Assembly (NCBI GenBank): GCA_023393045.1 | Contig: JAEWMV010000111.1 | Span: 1-17,378, forward strand | DNA: 17,378 bases | Reading direction: 5' to 3' | DNA from: Bacillota bacterium | GTDB lineage: Bacteria > Bacillota > Clostridia > Christensenellales > CAG-138 | Shown here: piece after piece, positions 7,983-14,808 of the stretch | Numbering within the stretch: position 1 is the stretch's first letter | Layout: every line of letters begins with the position of its first letter | The notes under the pieces: model-generated | Seen by the model: only the letters and a program-made list of their open reading frames with translations | The model's database searches: none | Told to the model about the DNA's origin: nothing | Position numbers and translations under genes: made by a program

Positions 7983-8011
7983 CTCTTTCTCCTTTAGTTT
8001 CTTCTCATTTC

Positions 8012-8045
8012 ATTATAACCAGTTAATTATATCTTAAGTTAACTG
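8012..8045 (-). promoter_or_regulatory. Promoter region of pnp with twin -10 boxes and an inverted repeat
   Basis: On the minus strand two perfect TATAAT hexamers occur at 8026-8031 and 8012-8017, fourteen bases apart. Neither has a good -35 at 17 bases; TTGATG is 20 bases from the first. CAGTTAA (8020-8026) and TTAACTG (8039-8045) form a perfect inverted repeat flanking the first -10, a plausible operator. The promoter assignment is reasonable, but which -10 is used cannot be told. Confidence 0.5.
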
Positions 8046-8103
8046 AAATTGCATCAAGTTTTTTGCTGTCCGCGCAGGCGGGACGCGCCCAATCGCAAAC
8101 CAT

Positions 8104-8132
8104 TTGACATTCGCGGCAACAGCGGTTATAGT
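8104..8132 (+). promoter_or_regulatory. Strong sigma-A promoter of the DEAD-box helicase
   Basis: A perfect -35 TTGACA (8104-8109), a 17-base spacer and TATAGT (8127-8132), five of six matches. The expected start of transcription is about 8139, which gives the helicase an untranslated leader of about 247 bases. Confidence 0.8.
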
Positions 8133-8138
8133 ATGTCT

Positions 8139-8385
8139 GTATTGTTGAATATTGTTTGCGCCTCTGAGCGCAAAGCGTTTGAAAAAACGGCGCTTGTGAT
8201 AAGTCGTATTTTATGATACAGCCGTCCGCGAAAGGCGGATGGTTACTGTCGGGCTTTCCGGCCCGGCGCATAAAATACCGCTGCCGTATAATGAAAAGAC
8301 GAAGGACTTTGCATTATCAGCGAGTCTTATTTTTATGCAGACAAACGCGAGTTTGAATACAAAATCCGGAAAAGAAAGAGAATCC
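8139..8385 (+). other. Long structured 5' leader of the DEAD-box helicase gene
   Basis: This completes the 403-base gene-free stretch between pnp and the helicase. Visible structure includes an 8-bp hairpin (8222-8229 with 8235-8242, one G-U, loop GAAAG) and a 5-bp hairpin (8250-8254 with 8261-8265). The DNA also carries TATAAT at 8287-8292, but without a -35. I do not recognise a riboswitch or tRNA-like element. Long leaders on RNA-helicase genes can mediate cold or autoregulatory control (general knowledge); here that is inference. Confidence 0.4.
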
Positions 8386-9477
8386 ATGGAATATTTCAAC
8401 CTGCTCTCCAAGGGGATGCAGAGCACGCTCAAAGCGGTCGGCTATATGACGCCCACCGCGATTCAGGAAAGGACGCTCGCGCCGCTTATGGAAAAGCGCG
8501 ACCTCGTCGGCATCGCGCAAACCGGAACGGGCAAGACCGCGGCCTTCGCCGTGCCCGTGCTGGAGCGCGTTTTCGCCGACAACAACAAGGTGCAGGCGCT
8601 CATACTCTGCCCCACGCGCGAGCTTGCGCTGCAAACTACGGAGGTTTTCCGCAAGCTTAGCGCGCACAAGCACATCCGCACGATATGCGTCTACGGCGGC
8701 CAGGCCCCCAGCGTACAGATACGTGCCCTGCACACGGGCGCGCAGATCGTCGTGGGCACCCCCGGCAGAATCCGCGATCTCATCGGCCGCAATGCGCTCA
8801 AACTCAAAAACGTGCGCATCGCCATACTCGACGAGGCGGACGAAATGCTCGACTTCGGCTTCCTGCCGGACATCAGGCACATCATGTCCCTGATCACCAT
8901 GCCGCACCAGACCATGCTCTTCTCCGCGACGATGAATCCCGACGTGGCAAAGGTTGCCGAGCAGTTCCTGCAAGATCCCCTGCGCGTCGAAGTCGGCGCG
9001 CGCAACGAACCAGTTAAGACCGTGGCGCAGAACTTCATTATGACCGAAGAGCAGATGAAGGCCAACGTTGTCAAGTACATCATCAACGAGGCCAAACCGC
9101 GCCTGACGCTCGTGTTCTGCAACACCCGCAGCCGCGTCAAGGGGCTCACGACCGCCCTTGCCCGGCAAGGCATCACCGCCTCCTGCCTGCACGGCGATTT
9201 AAGCCAGAGCCAGCGGGAGGGCATCATGAGCGCCTTTCGCAGCGCCAGGAGCACCGTGCTCGTCGCTACGGACGTCGCCGCCCGCGGCATCGACGTGGAC
9301 GACATCGACCTCGTCATCAACTACGACGTGCCGGATAAGCCCGAATACTATGTGCACCGCATCGGCCGCACGGGAAGGGCCGGGCACAAGGGCCTCGCCT
9401 GCACGCTCATCAGCCCGAGCGATAAGAACAGGGCGCTGGAAATCAAGCGGCGCTATAAGATTGCGGAAACGGTGTAA
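8386..9477 (+). CDS. DEAD-box ATP-dependent RNA helicase (core-only)
   Basis: Unwinds RNA duplexes using ATP; likely roles are ribosome assembly or mRNA decay in the cytoplasm. The 363-residue protein shows every family motif in order: Q motif PTAIQ (23-27), motif I AQTGTGKT (44-51), PTRELA (76-81), GTPGR (124-128), DEAD (149-152), SAT (180-182), ATDVAARGID (294-303) and HRIGRTGRAG (324-333). It stops at about residue 363, so it has essentially no C-terminal extension, unlike CshA, CsdA or DbpA. This points to a minimal helicase needing a partner for specificity. The start at 8386 matches the family N-terminus (MEYFNLLS). The frame is open upstream to 8239, but that stretch has no family resemblance and no RBS. 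The RBS at 8386 is only a purine-rich GGAAAAGAAAGAG. Confidence 0.95.
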   Translation: MEYFNLLSKGMQSTLKAVGYMTPTAIQERTLAPLMEKRDLVGIAQTGTGKTAAFAVPVLERVFADNNKVQALILCPTRELALQTTEVFRKLSAHKHIRTICVYGGQAPSVQIRALHTGAQIVVGTPGRIRDLIGRNALKLKNVRIAILDEADEMLDFGFLPDIRHIMSLITMPHQTMLFSATMNPDVAKVAEQFLQDPLRVEVGARNEPVKTVAQNFIMTEEQMKANVVKYIINEAKPRLTLVFCNTRSRVKGLTTALARQGITASCLHGDLSQSQREGIMSAFRSARSTVLVATDVAARGIDVDDIDLVINYDVPDKPEYYVHRIGRTGRAGHKGLACTLISPSDKNRALEIKRRYKIAETV

Positions 9478-9491
9478 AAAGAACGAAGTGT

Positions 9492-9522
9492 AAGGCGGCC
9501 CAAGGGCCGCCTTGTTGCTTTT
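9492..9522 (+). terminator. Terminator after the DEAD-box helicase
   Basis: AAGGCGGCCC (9492-9501) pairs with GGGCCGCCTT (9504-9513), followed by GTTGCTTTT. It lies between convergent genes and may also serve the SH3b gene from the other strand, though the minus-strand T-tail is weaker. Confidence 0.75.
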
Positions 9523-9545
9523 ACGCATGCTCTATGCTCTGTTTT

Positions 9546-10457
9546 TCATTCTCCCTTGAGCTTGATATGCTCGCCGTATTGCGTCCTAATGCCGTCGCGC
9601 ACTTTGTTATACAGCTCCCTTTCCGCAGCGGTGCTCTTCAGGCCGATAAAGAGCTTATAGACGATCACCGTATCCCCGTTTTGATAATACGTATTGGTGC
9701 CGTCGGGCACCAAGGTCATTTGGCTGATCGAATTTCTTGCGCGCTTTGCGTCATATTCGGAATCAAAACGATACACGTATATTTCCATTTCGTTTTCCGC
9801 CCTTTGCATGCGCACGGTATAGACGATCTCCAGCACCGGCACGACGCCCGTGCCGAAGCGCGCGTCGGCGCCCGGCAAGTAGGAGTAGCCCACGCTTTTG
9901 ATGCTGCGCTTGCCGATGATTTTTGCGACCGGCTCCGCGTAGAAGCAATCCTTCCTGTTCTTGCTTAAATACTTGCCGTGGACGTAGGCGGTCGCGCCGC
10001 CATACTGCACCATCACCCAGCTGCCGCTCTTTTTCAGGTAAACGACCGCCTCGCCGCCCTCAAGCACCCCCAGTATCTTACCTGAAGTGTTGGGTTTGCT
10101 CCTCACGTTGACGGGCTCCGTAGCGAAATAGAGCGTGTTCTGTGTGCGCTTGAGATAGCTGGAAAAGACGTAACCCGTGCGAAACTGCGTTGCGTCATAC
10201 CAGCATATCTTCGACCATTTGCCGCTTTCCCCGACAAGCTCGACCACCGTCCCCTTTGTGAATACGGCGATGACATTCCAATTCGTGCCGGGACCCGAAC
10301 GGACGTTGAGTCTTTCCGCGGTCACTTTCATCATCTGGTAAGCCGTGCTGTCCATGGCCTTTGCCGCGGGCGCAAAGGCAAAGAGCATCAGCATGACCAG
10401 GCAGGCCGAAATCACCTTTGGCGCAATGGAATTGCGCAATGAAACATTGATGTGCAT
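9546..10457 (-). CDS. Secreted protein with two bacterial SH3 domains and a unique C-terminal domain
   Basis: A 303-residue exported protein. Residues 1-34 are a signal peptide: basic start, hydrophobic core and A-A-K-A before the likely cleavage site. Two SH3b (SH3_3) domains follow at about 44-103 (AERLNVRSGPGTNWNVI) and 109-165 (EPVNVRSKPNTSGKILG). Each ends in the usual G-Y/A-Y-V-x-x-x-Y-L strand. SH3b domains of this class usually bind peptidoglycan or other envelope ligands. Residues from about 170 to 303 form a charged domain that I do not recognise and that has no visible hydrolase motif, so an enzymatic role is not claimed. AAGGAGG (10467-10473) lies nine bases before the ATG at 10457. 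It follows an ABC ATPase remnant and a small secreted protein on the same strand. Confidence 0.85.
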   Translation of the reverse strand: MHINVSLRNSIAPKVISACLVMLMLFAFAPAAKAMDSTAYQMMKVTAERLNVRSGPGTNWNVIAVFTKGTVVELVGESGKWSKICWYDATQFRTGYVFSSYLKRTQNTLYFATEPVNVRSKPNTSGKILGVLEGGEAVVYLKKSGSWVMVQYGGATAYVHGKYLSKNRKDCFYAEPVAKIIGKRSIKSVGYSYLPGADARFGTGVVPVLEIVYTVRMQRAENEMEIYVYRFDSEYDAKRARNSISQMTLVPDGTNTYYQNGDTVIVYKLFIGLKSTAAERELYNKVRDGIRTQYGEHIKLKGE

Positions 10458-10477
10458 CTGTTGAAGCCTCCTTTTCT

Positions 10478-10675
10478 CTAAACCGTTGGAAATAATGGCT
10501 GTCCCCCCGGGCCGCCCTTCGCGCGCCCGGCGCTCCCCTCCATCCCTTCTATCCTGCCGTCCTTCATCCTGAGCACCTCGTCCGCCTCATCGGCGATGGC
10601 CGTGTCGTGCGTGACGACGATGACGCAGCGCGCTTCCTCGTGCGCGAGGCGCTTATTCAAACGCACCGCAAGCAT
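10478..10675 (-). pseudogene. Remnant of an ABC transporter ATPase (C-terminal H-loop end only)
   Basis: The reading frame encodes LNKRLAHEEARCVIVVTHD, then AIADEADEVLRMKDGRI, the last 40 or so residues of a LolD/MacB-type ABC ATPase with the H-loop VTHD and the switch region. Walker A, signature and Walker B are all absent: upstream of about 10665 the DNA instead belongs to the overlapping small secreted protein. The 3' end is an unusual Gly-rich tail. There is no RBS, so it is probably not made. It looks like the scar of a rearrangement that removed a whole transporter. The end coordinates are those of the open frame; homology starts near 10660. Confidence 0.75.
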
Positions 10676-11018
10676 TGCATTGCATCTTAAAAATCATAGT
10701 GCCGTCAGTATCATATCCGCAAAACTTCAGCAAACTGAGACCTTTATGAATTGTGACCGCGCTCACATCCGTCCAGCTCACGCAGACGCCGCAAGCCCTG
10801 CACACGGTATATCTGCGCGTATATGTGGTGCAACCCGTTTGAACTTCCCGGATTTCAATATCAAACGGAAAATCGTTGCCGCGCGCGGATCCTGTGCCGC
10901 TGCCCGCAGCCATATGCGCCTCGCGGCATCCATCGGCATGAACCGCCTGTGCATACGCCATCGGAGCGCTGGCGAGAAGAAACGAGCATGCCAGCAGTAT
11001 GGCAAGTGCCTTTTTCAT
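10653..11018 (-). CDS. Small secreted protein with paired cysteine motifs
   Basis: A 121-residue protein of unknown function. It begins with a clear signal peptide (MKKALAILLACSFLLASAPMAYA, about 23-25 residues), so it is exported. The mature part has Cys-rich motifs C-R-A-C-G-V-C and, near the end, C-N-A-C-G, which could form a zinc site or disulfides (inference). The start at 11018 is preferred over the upstream ATG at 11057 because GGGAGG precedes it and the signal peptide begins there. The last codons overlap the ABC ATPase remnant in another frame, so its C-terminus may have been created by a DNA junction. The protein could therefore be shorter than its ancestor. Confidence 0.7.
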   Translation of the reverse strand: MKKALAILLACSFLLASAPMAYAQAVHADGCREAHMAAGSGTGSARGNDFPFDIEIREVQTGCTTYTRRYTVCRACGVCVSWTDVSAVTIHKGLSLLKFCGYDTDGTMIFKMQCNACGAFE

Positions 11019-11272
11019 ATGGAACCTCCCGCTATTCGTTTTATTTTGCCGAAACAAGCTTCATGATTCGCCTCAAGATATTGAGCTGTTCCCAATATTG
11101 GAGCATAACTCGCAAACATAAGTAAATCAGCTCATATCTGCACTTAGCCGCAGCCTGAAATAATGATACTCTACATCATAACAATTACACCACCCTTCCA
11201 GATAATGTCAAGTAAATAAATTTTGACTAAACCATGAACGATTTGTACGGTTTTGACATGCGGATTACAGAT
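11019..11272. other. AT-rich intergenic stretch, no gene seen
   Basis: Together with the PNPOx gene's terminator this makes a 335-base gene-free interval. Apart from the minus-strand promoter at 11184-11211 and the RBS just upstream of 11018, I see no convincing reading frame, RNA gene or hairpin. It is noticeably more AT-rich than the neighbouring coding DNA. Confidence 0.5.
11184..11211 (-). promoter_or_regulatory. Promoter of the small secreted protein gene
   Basis: On the minus strand a perfect -35 TTGACA (11206-11211) lies 16 bases from TGTAAT (11184-11189), five of six matches. The transcript would start near 11177 and carry a leader of about 160 bases. It may also serve the SH3b gene downstream. 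Confidence 0.65.
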
Positions 11273-11304
11273 AAAAATAGCCTTCCGCACCGCGAAGGCT
11301 ATTT
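11273..11304 (-). terminator. Terminator of the GNAT-PNPOx pair
   Basis: A perfect 11-bp stem (11275-11285 with 11294-11304) with an 8-base loop, followed on the minus strand by TTTTT. It lies about 50 bases past the PNPOx stop codon. Confidence 0.85.
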
Positions 11305-11353
11305 CGGCTTGCTGTTCCGTGGGTATTTCGGCGAATTCGTGTTTTGCCTTGCG

Positions 11354-11761
11354 TCAGCTTATGGCAAAATCCTCGTTATGCAGGCTCTTGTAGTAATTGC
11401 CGCTGTCGGCGGTGAATTTGATCAGCACAAAATCCGGGTCAAGCGGCCCCTGCGGGTAATACTTATACATGGAATCCGTCCAAAATGATTTCCTCATTTC
11501 GTCGTCATAGGACAGCTCCGCCCGCCCCCGCAGCATGACGCCCTCAAATCCTTCAAAGAAATATAGGCAGGCGTTGCCGTCGTTTTCAATCTGATGCGCC
11601 CTTTTTGAGGAGGTGTTGGAGCAAAACCAAAAGGTATGCAAGCCCTCGTTCTTGGTCTTGATCATCGCCTTTATCTGCGGGTTGCCCTGTTCGTCCTTAT
11701 TCCCGAAAGAACCGATTTGACAGCGCTCGATAAGCGCCAGCGCCTTTTCCTGCACGGTCAT
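11354..11761 (-). CDS. Pyridoxamine 5'-phosphate oxidase family protein (general stress protein 26-like)
   Basis: A 135-residue single-domain split-barrel protein that probably binds FMN or another flavin. Visible features are the early strand with G-N-P-Q-I-K-A-M, then FWFCSNTSSKRAHQIENDGNACLYF, the typical 'S..K...l..np.v.l.f' core of the PNPOx-like/pyridoxamine oxidase-related family, then VMLRGRAEL and a YYPQGPLDPDFVLIKF end. This group often acts as a flavin-linked reductase or a detoxifying/stress protein. A true PNP oxidase role in vitamin B6 synthesis is unlikely because the C-terminal PNPOx dimerisation segment is missing. AAGGAGG precedes the ATG. It lies 26 bases after the GNAT gene and shares its terminator, so the two form an operon. 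Confidence 0.85.
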   Translation of the reverse strand: MTVQEKALALIERCQIGSFGNKDEQGNPQIKAMIKTKNEGLHTFWFCSNTSSKRAHQIENDGNACLYFFEGFEGVMLRGRAELSYDDEMRKSFWTDSMYKYYPQGPLDPDFVLIKFTADSGNYYKSLHNEDFAIS

Positions 11762-11787
11762 GTGAAAATGTCCTCCTTCTTATTCGG

Positions 11788-12279
11788 TCATTTGCTTTGC
11801 ATCACATAAAACTTGTTGCCGCTTACCCTGTGCGTAACCTCGTTTGTGACTTCAAAGCCGAGCTTCCCATACAAATTTATTGCACGCTTGTTGAAGCACG
11901 CAACGCTCAGGCGAAGATTTGCCGCGCCTAAATTGCTCCGGGCATATTCCATGCCGGATTTCATAAAATCAGCCCCCAACCCCTTCCCGCACAATTCAGG
12001 CTTCAGCCCAAGGCCGATGTCGAGCATATCCGCGCGATAAGCATTCTCCTGTACGGCGGGGATCTGCGCCGATTTGCCGAAGCAAAAGTAGCCGACCAAG
12101 TGCTTTTGCGAATCGGTGCAAGCGTAATGCTCGCCGTTCATCAGCTCACGGATGGTCTCCTCGTCCTTTTGAAAGCTGTATATGGCGCATTCCGCGGGAT
12201 AAACCCAAAGCGATATTTCATCTGCATACCGGTTTGACATCGACTCAATGTGATACATGTCATTCAACGGAATCGTCAT
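11788..12279 (-). CDS. GNAT family N-acetyltransferase
   Basis: A 163-residue acetyl-CoA dependent acyltransferase of unknown substrate. Motif A is LKPELCGKGLGADFMKSGM (92-110), carrying the Q/RxxGxG-type pyrophosphate loop as C-G-K-G-L-G. Motif B is LRLSVACFNKRAINLYGKLGF, the common 'N..A..lYeklGF' acetyltransferase end. Start choice is uncertain: the frame is open to an ATG at 12300 without an RBS. I use ATG 12279 because AGGAG (12290-12294) is ten bases upstream, although a second purine run, GGAGG (12282-12286), sits too close. It is the first gene of a pair with the PNPOx protein. A minus-strand TATAAT at 12379-12384 could be its promoter, but its -35 is poor. Confidence 0.85.
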   Translation of the reverse strand: MTIPLNDMYHIESMSNRYADEISLWVYPAECAIYSFQKDEETIRELMNGEHYACTDSQKHLVGYFCFGKSAQIPAVQENAYRADMLDIGLGLKPELCGKGLGADFMKSGMEYARSNLGAANLRLSVACFNKRAINLYGKLGFEVTNEVTHRVSGNKFYVMQSK

Positions 12280-12378
12280 CACCTCCGATCTCCTGAGCAT
12301 TATAGTCCGAATAGAATTCCCTGCAAAGCACGGCAGTCTTTGCTTTTTTCATCTGTTTTCCCTGTCGATGTTTAAATA

Positions 12379-12407
12379 ATTATAACAGAGGAAGAGGGGT
12401 TTGCGCA
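12379..12407 (-). promoter_or_regulatory. Possible promoter of the GNAT-PNPOx pair
   Basis: On the minus strand a perfect TATAAT (12379-12384) has only a weak -35 TGCGCA (12402-12407) at 17 bases. It is listed because no better candidate exists upstream of the pair. Confidence 0.35.
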
Positions 12408-12435
12408 GCCCTCTCCCCCCTCTTTTTATTCGGCA

Positions 12436-12462
12436 ACATGAAAACGCCCCGCTCATATAATG
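12436..12462 (+). promoter_or_regulatory. Mother-cell sporulation promoter (sigma-K/sigma-E like) of dpaAB
   Basis: AC (12436-12437), a 16-base spacer and CATATAAT (12454-12461) match the sigma-K form AC-N16-CATAnnnT. CATATAAT is also one base from the sigma-E -10 CATACAAT. spoVF is sigma-K dependent in Bacillus subtilis (established), so the position fits. The -10 is embedded in a perfect palindrome GCTCAT-ATA-ATGAGC (12451-12465), which might be an operator or chance. Transcription would start near 12469, just before the RBS. Confidence 0.55.
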
Positions 12463-12491
12463 AGCTAGAGCAAAATCGGGGGGAGGCGCGT

Positions 12492-13256
12492 ATGAGCCGT
12501 TATATCGTAGAACAGGGCGACAGGAGAATGGATGAGCTGCTGCGCATTTTGAAAGAGAGGGGCTATAACGCGCAGGCGCTTGAGGAAGCGCCGGATGAAG
12601 CGTGCTGCCTGATCGTATCGCCGGGCAAAAAGGTAGACGGACTGCTCGCCCTTTTGGAAAATCTGCCCCCGGGGTCGGTGCTCATCGGCGGGCAGAGCGC
12701 TATCTACATCGAACCGGCGGCGAAGGCGCGGGGAGTGCGTTACGCGTGCGTGACGGACGACGAAACGTTTGCGGTGCAAAACGCGGTGCCCACGGCGGAG
12801 GGAGCGCTTTCCATCATCATCGCGAATACCGCACACACCGTATCGGGGCTGGACGTTGCCATCGTCGGCTTCGGGCGCATCGGCAAAGCGCTCGCGCCCA
12901 TGCTGCACCAGCTCGGTGCGCGCGTCCATGTGATCGCGAGGAGTCCCGTGCAGCGCGCATGGGCGGCGGCATACCGCTGCCATACACCCGAGGAGATGAA
13001 GGAGGCGCTGGAACACTGCGCGGTGCTCGTCAATACGGCGCCCGCGCGGATTATAGGCCGTGACGCGCTCTCCCGCATGAAAAAGGGGTCCCTTGCCATA
13101 GAGCTTGCGTCCTATCCCTACGGATACGACGCCGGGGAGGCGGAAGCGCTGGGCATCCGCTCCATCGCCGCGCACGGGCTGCCCGCAAAGGTCGCCCCCT
13201 ACAGCGCGGCGGAGTATCTGGCGGACGCGGCGCTCAGACTGTGCGCGCAGGAATGA
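12492..13256 (+). CDS. dpaA: Dipicolinate synthase subunit A
   Basis: With DpaB it oxidises 4-hydroxy-tetrahydrodipicolinate (or its dehydrated form) to dipicolinic acid, the Ca2+ chelator of the spore core; it acts in the mother cell. The 254-residue product has the family's N-terminal substrate domain (GGQSAIYIEPAAKARGVRY), the NAVPTAEGALSIII segment (97-110), and a Rossmann fold with GFGRIG (126-131) for NAD(P)H. The end, LPAKVAPYSAAEYLADA, is also typical. It is somewhat shorter than the Bacillus protein, which is close to 300 residues. The start at 12492 is chosen because GGGAGG (12481-12486) precedes it. The upstream in-frame ATG at 12438 lies inside the promoter. It forms an operon with dpaB, 14 bases downstream, and converges on asd-dapA, which makes its substrate. 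Confidence 0.92.
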   Translation: MSRYIVEQGDRRMDELLRILKERGYNAQALEEAPDEACCLIVSPGKKVDGLLALLENLPPGSVLIGGQSAIYIEPAAKARGVRYACVTDDETFAVQNAVPTAEGALSIIIANTAHTVSGLDVAIVGFGRIGKALAPMLHQLGARVHVIARSPVQRAWAAAYRCHTPEEMKEALEHCAVLVNTAPARIIGRDALSRMKKGSLAIELASYPYGYDAGEAEALGIRSIAAHGLPAKVAPYSAAEYLADAALRLCAQE

Positions 13257-13270
13257 AAGGAGCATAGACA

Positions 13271-13846
13271 ATGCTGGAAGGAAAAACCATAGGCTTTGGA
13301 CTGACAGGCTCGTTTTGCACGCTGCAGGCGGCCATCGATGAAATGGAAAAACTCGCCGCTACAGGCTGCACGATCGTACCCGTACTCTCGCCAAACGCGG
13401 CCACGATCGATACGAGATTTGGCAAGGCGGCGGGTTTTACCGAAAGGATAGAGGGCATATGCGGCCGCAAAGCAATCACCACCATACGGGACGCAGAGCC
13501 CATCGGCCCGCAAAAACTGCTCGACATCATGGTGGTGATGCCGTGCACGGGCAACACCCTCGCAAAACTCTATAACGGCATTACGGACACCGCCGTGACC
13601 ATGGCGTGCAAGGCGCATCTAAGAAACGACAGGTCCCTTCTGCTGGCAATCGCCACGAACGACGGCCTTTCGATGAACATGCGCAACATCGGCGGCCTGA
13701 TGAACCTGAAAAACGTATACTTCACTCCCTTCGGGCAGGACGACTGCGTGAAAAAGGAAACCTCCCTGATTGCGGACTTCACGCAGCTCATTCCCTCGAT
13801 TGAGGCCGCCCTCGCGGGAAGAAAGACGCAACCGCAGATCTTCTGA
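13271..13846 (+). CDS. dpaB: Dipicolinate synthase subunit B (flavoprotein)
   Basis: The flavin-binding partner of DpaA in dipicolinate synthesis. The 191-residue product has the flavoprotein (UbiX/Pad1-type) fold, with the phosphate-binding start GFGLTGSFCTL (8-18), the central MPCTGNTLAKLYNGITDTAV (120s, the 'P.tgNtlak.a.g..D' motif of SpoVFB), HLRN, and ATNDGLSMNMRNI. AAAGGAG (13257-13263) lies seven bases before the ATG, and it is 14 bases downstream of dpaA. The pair ends at a bidirectional terminator shared with dapA. There is no sign of damage. Confidence 0.93.
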   Translation: MLEGKTIGFGLTGSFCTLQAAIDEMEKLAATGCTIVPVLSPNAATIDTRFGKAAGFTERIEGICGRKAITTIRDAEPIGPQKLLDIMVVMPCTGNTLAKLYNGITDTAVTMACKAHLRNDRSLLLAIATNDGLSMNMRNIGGLMNLKNVYFTPFGQDDCVKKETSLIADFTQLIPSIEAALAGRKTQPQIF

Positions 13847-13879
13847 CGACAAAAAAGCGCATGGCACTTTTTAACACGC

Positions 13880-13904
13880 AAAAGCGGCCCGGCGGCCGCT
13901 TTTT
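13880..13904. terminator. Bidirectional terminator between dpaB and dapA
   Basis: AAAAGCGGCC (13880-13889) pairs with GGCCGCTTTT (13894-13903) around a 4-base CGGC loop. There is a T-run at the plus-strand end (13900-13904) and TTTT at the minus-strand end, so it can stop both convergent operons. Confidence 0.9.
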
Positions 13905-13907
13905 AAT

Positions 13908-14798
13908 TCAGATAAGCCTTAGGCTTCGCATGGCCGCTTTGAGGATTTCCAGCTTGTTCGGCGGCATGTCGCACAGGGGCAGGCGGCAGCCGCCCACGTC
14001 CATCCCCATCAAATTGAGCGCGGCCTTGACCGGTATGGGGTTGACGTCGATGAAAAGAGCATTCATCAGTTCGAGCAGCTCCAGGTGGAGCCGGAGCGCC
14101 TCCTCCATTTGCCCCGCAAACCAAAGCGCGCAGATATCGTGCGTTTCCTTTGGCAAAACGTTGGATAGAACCGATATCACGCCCTTTGCCCCGAGGGCGA
14201 GTATGGGCAAAGTCTGATCGTCGTTACCGGAGTAGAGGCAGAGGGTATCCCCGCAGGCCTCGGCAATTTTTGCGATGTGAGAAATGTCCGCGCTCGCCTC
14301 TTTGGCGGCGACGATGTTCTCGTGCCGGCCCAGCTCCCGATAGGTATCCACGCCGATGTTCACGCCCGTTCTCGAGGGCACGTTGTAAACGATCATAGGG
14401 AGGGGGACCGCATCCGCCACGGCGTAAAAATGCCGGATCAGCCCCGTATGAGACGCCTTATTGTAGTAGGGGGTCACGAGCAGCAGCGCGTCCGCGCCAG
14501 CCTTGAAGGCTGATTGGGACAGTTCTACGGAATGCTTCGTGTCGTTGCTGCCCGTGCCGGCGATCACGGGCACGCGGCCTCCTGTCTGCTGTGCGCAAAA
14601 GCGGAACATCCGTATTTTTTCCTCGTCGCCAAGCGTGGCGCTCTCCCCCGTGGTGCCGCAGATGACGAGCGCGTCGGTTCCATTTTCAATTTGAAATTCG
14701 ATAAGCTCAGAAAGCTTGTCGTAATTTACCTCGCCCTGCGCGTCAAACGGGGTGACAAGGGCAGTGGCGGAGCCCGAAAAGGGCAGCTTCTTTTTCAT
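13908..14798 (-). CDS. dapA: 4-hydroxy-tetrahydrodipicolinate synthase
   Basis: Condenses aspartate semialdehyde and pyruvate to 4-hydroxy-tetrahydrodipicolinate, used for lysine, meso-diaminopimelate and, in spores, dipicolinate. The 296-residue product has the expected length and TIM-barrel motifs: CGTTGES (47-53), VTPYYNK (108-114), VYNVPSRTG (137-145) with catalytic Tyr138 and Arg143, and Schiff-base Lys166 in AAKEAS. The start at 14798 is set by AGGAGG (14803-14808), which begins immediately after the asd stop codon. The frame stays open far upstream inside asd, but that is overlap only. Next to dpaAB it is likely the dedicated source of the dipicolinate precursor, though it may also serve lysine and cell-wall synthesis. 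Confidence 0.96.
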   Translation of the reverse strand: MKKKLPFSGSATALVTPFDAQGEVNYDKLSELIEFQIENGTDALVICGTTGESATLGDEEKIRMFRFCAQQTGGRVPVIAGTGSNDTKHSVELSQSAFKAGADALLLVTPYYNKASHTGLIRHFYAVADAVPLPMIVYNVPSRTGVNIGVDTYRELGRHENIVAAKEASADISHIAKIAEACGDTLCLYSGNDDQTLPILALGAKGVISVLSNVLPKETHDICALWFAGQMEEALRLHLELLELMNALFIDVNPIPVKAALNLMGMDVGGCRLPLCDMPPNKLEILKAAMRSLRLI

Positions 14799-14808
14799 AG
14801 ACCCTCCT

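Noticed and set aside
8133..8219. A 28-codon frame (MSVLLNIV...) in the helicase leader as a second leader peptide
   Set aside because: Its ATG overlaps the end of the -10 and lies upstream of the predicted start of transcription, and no RBS is possible.
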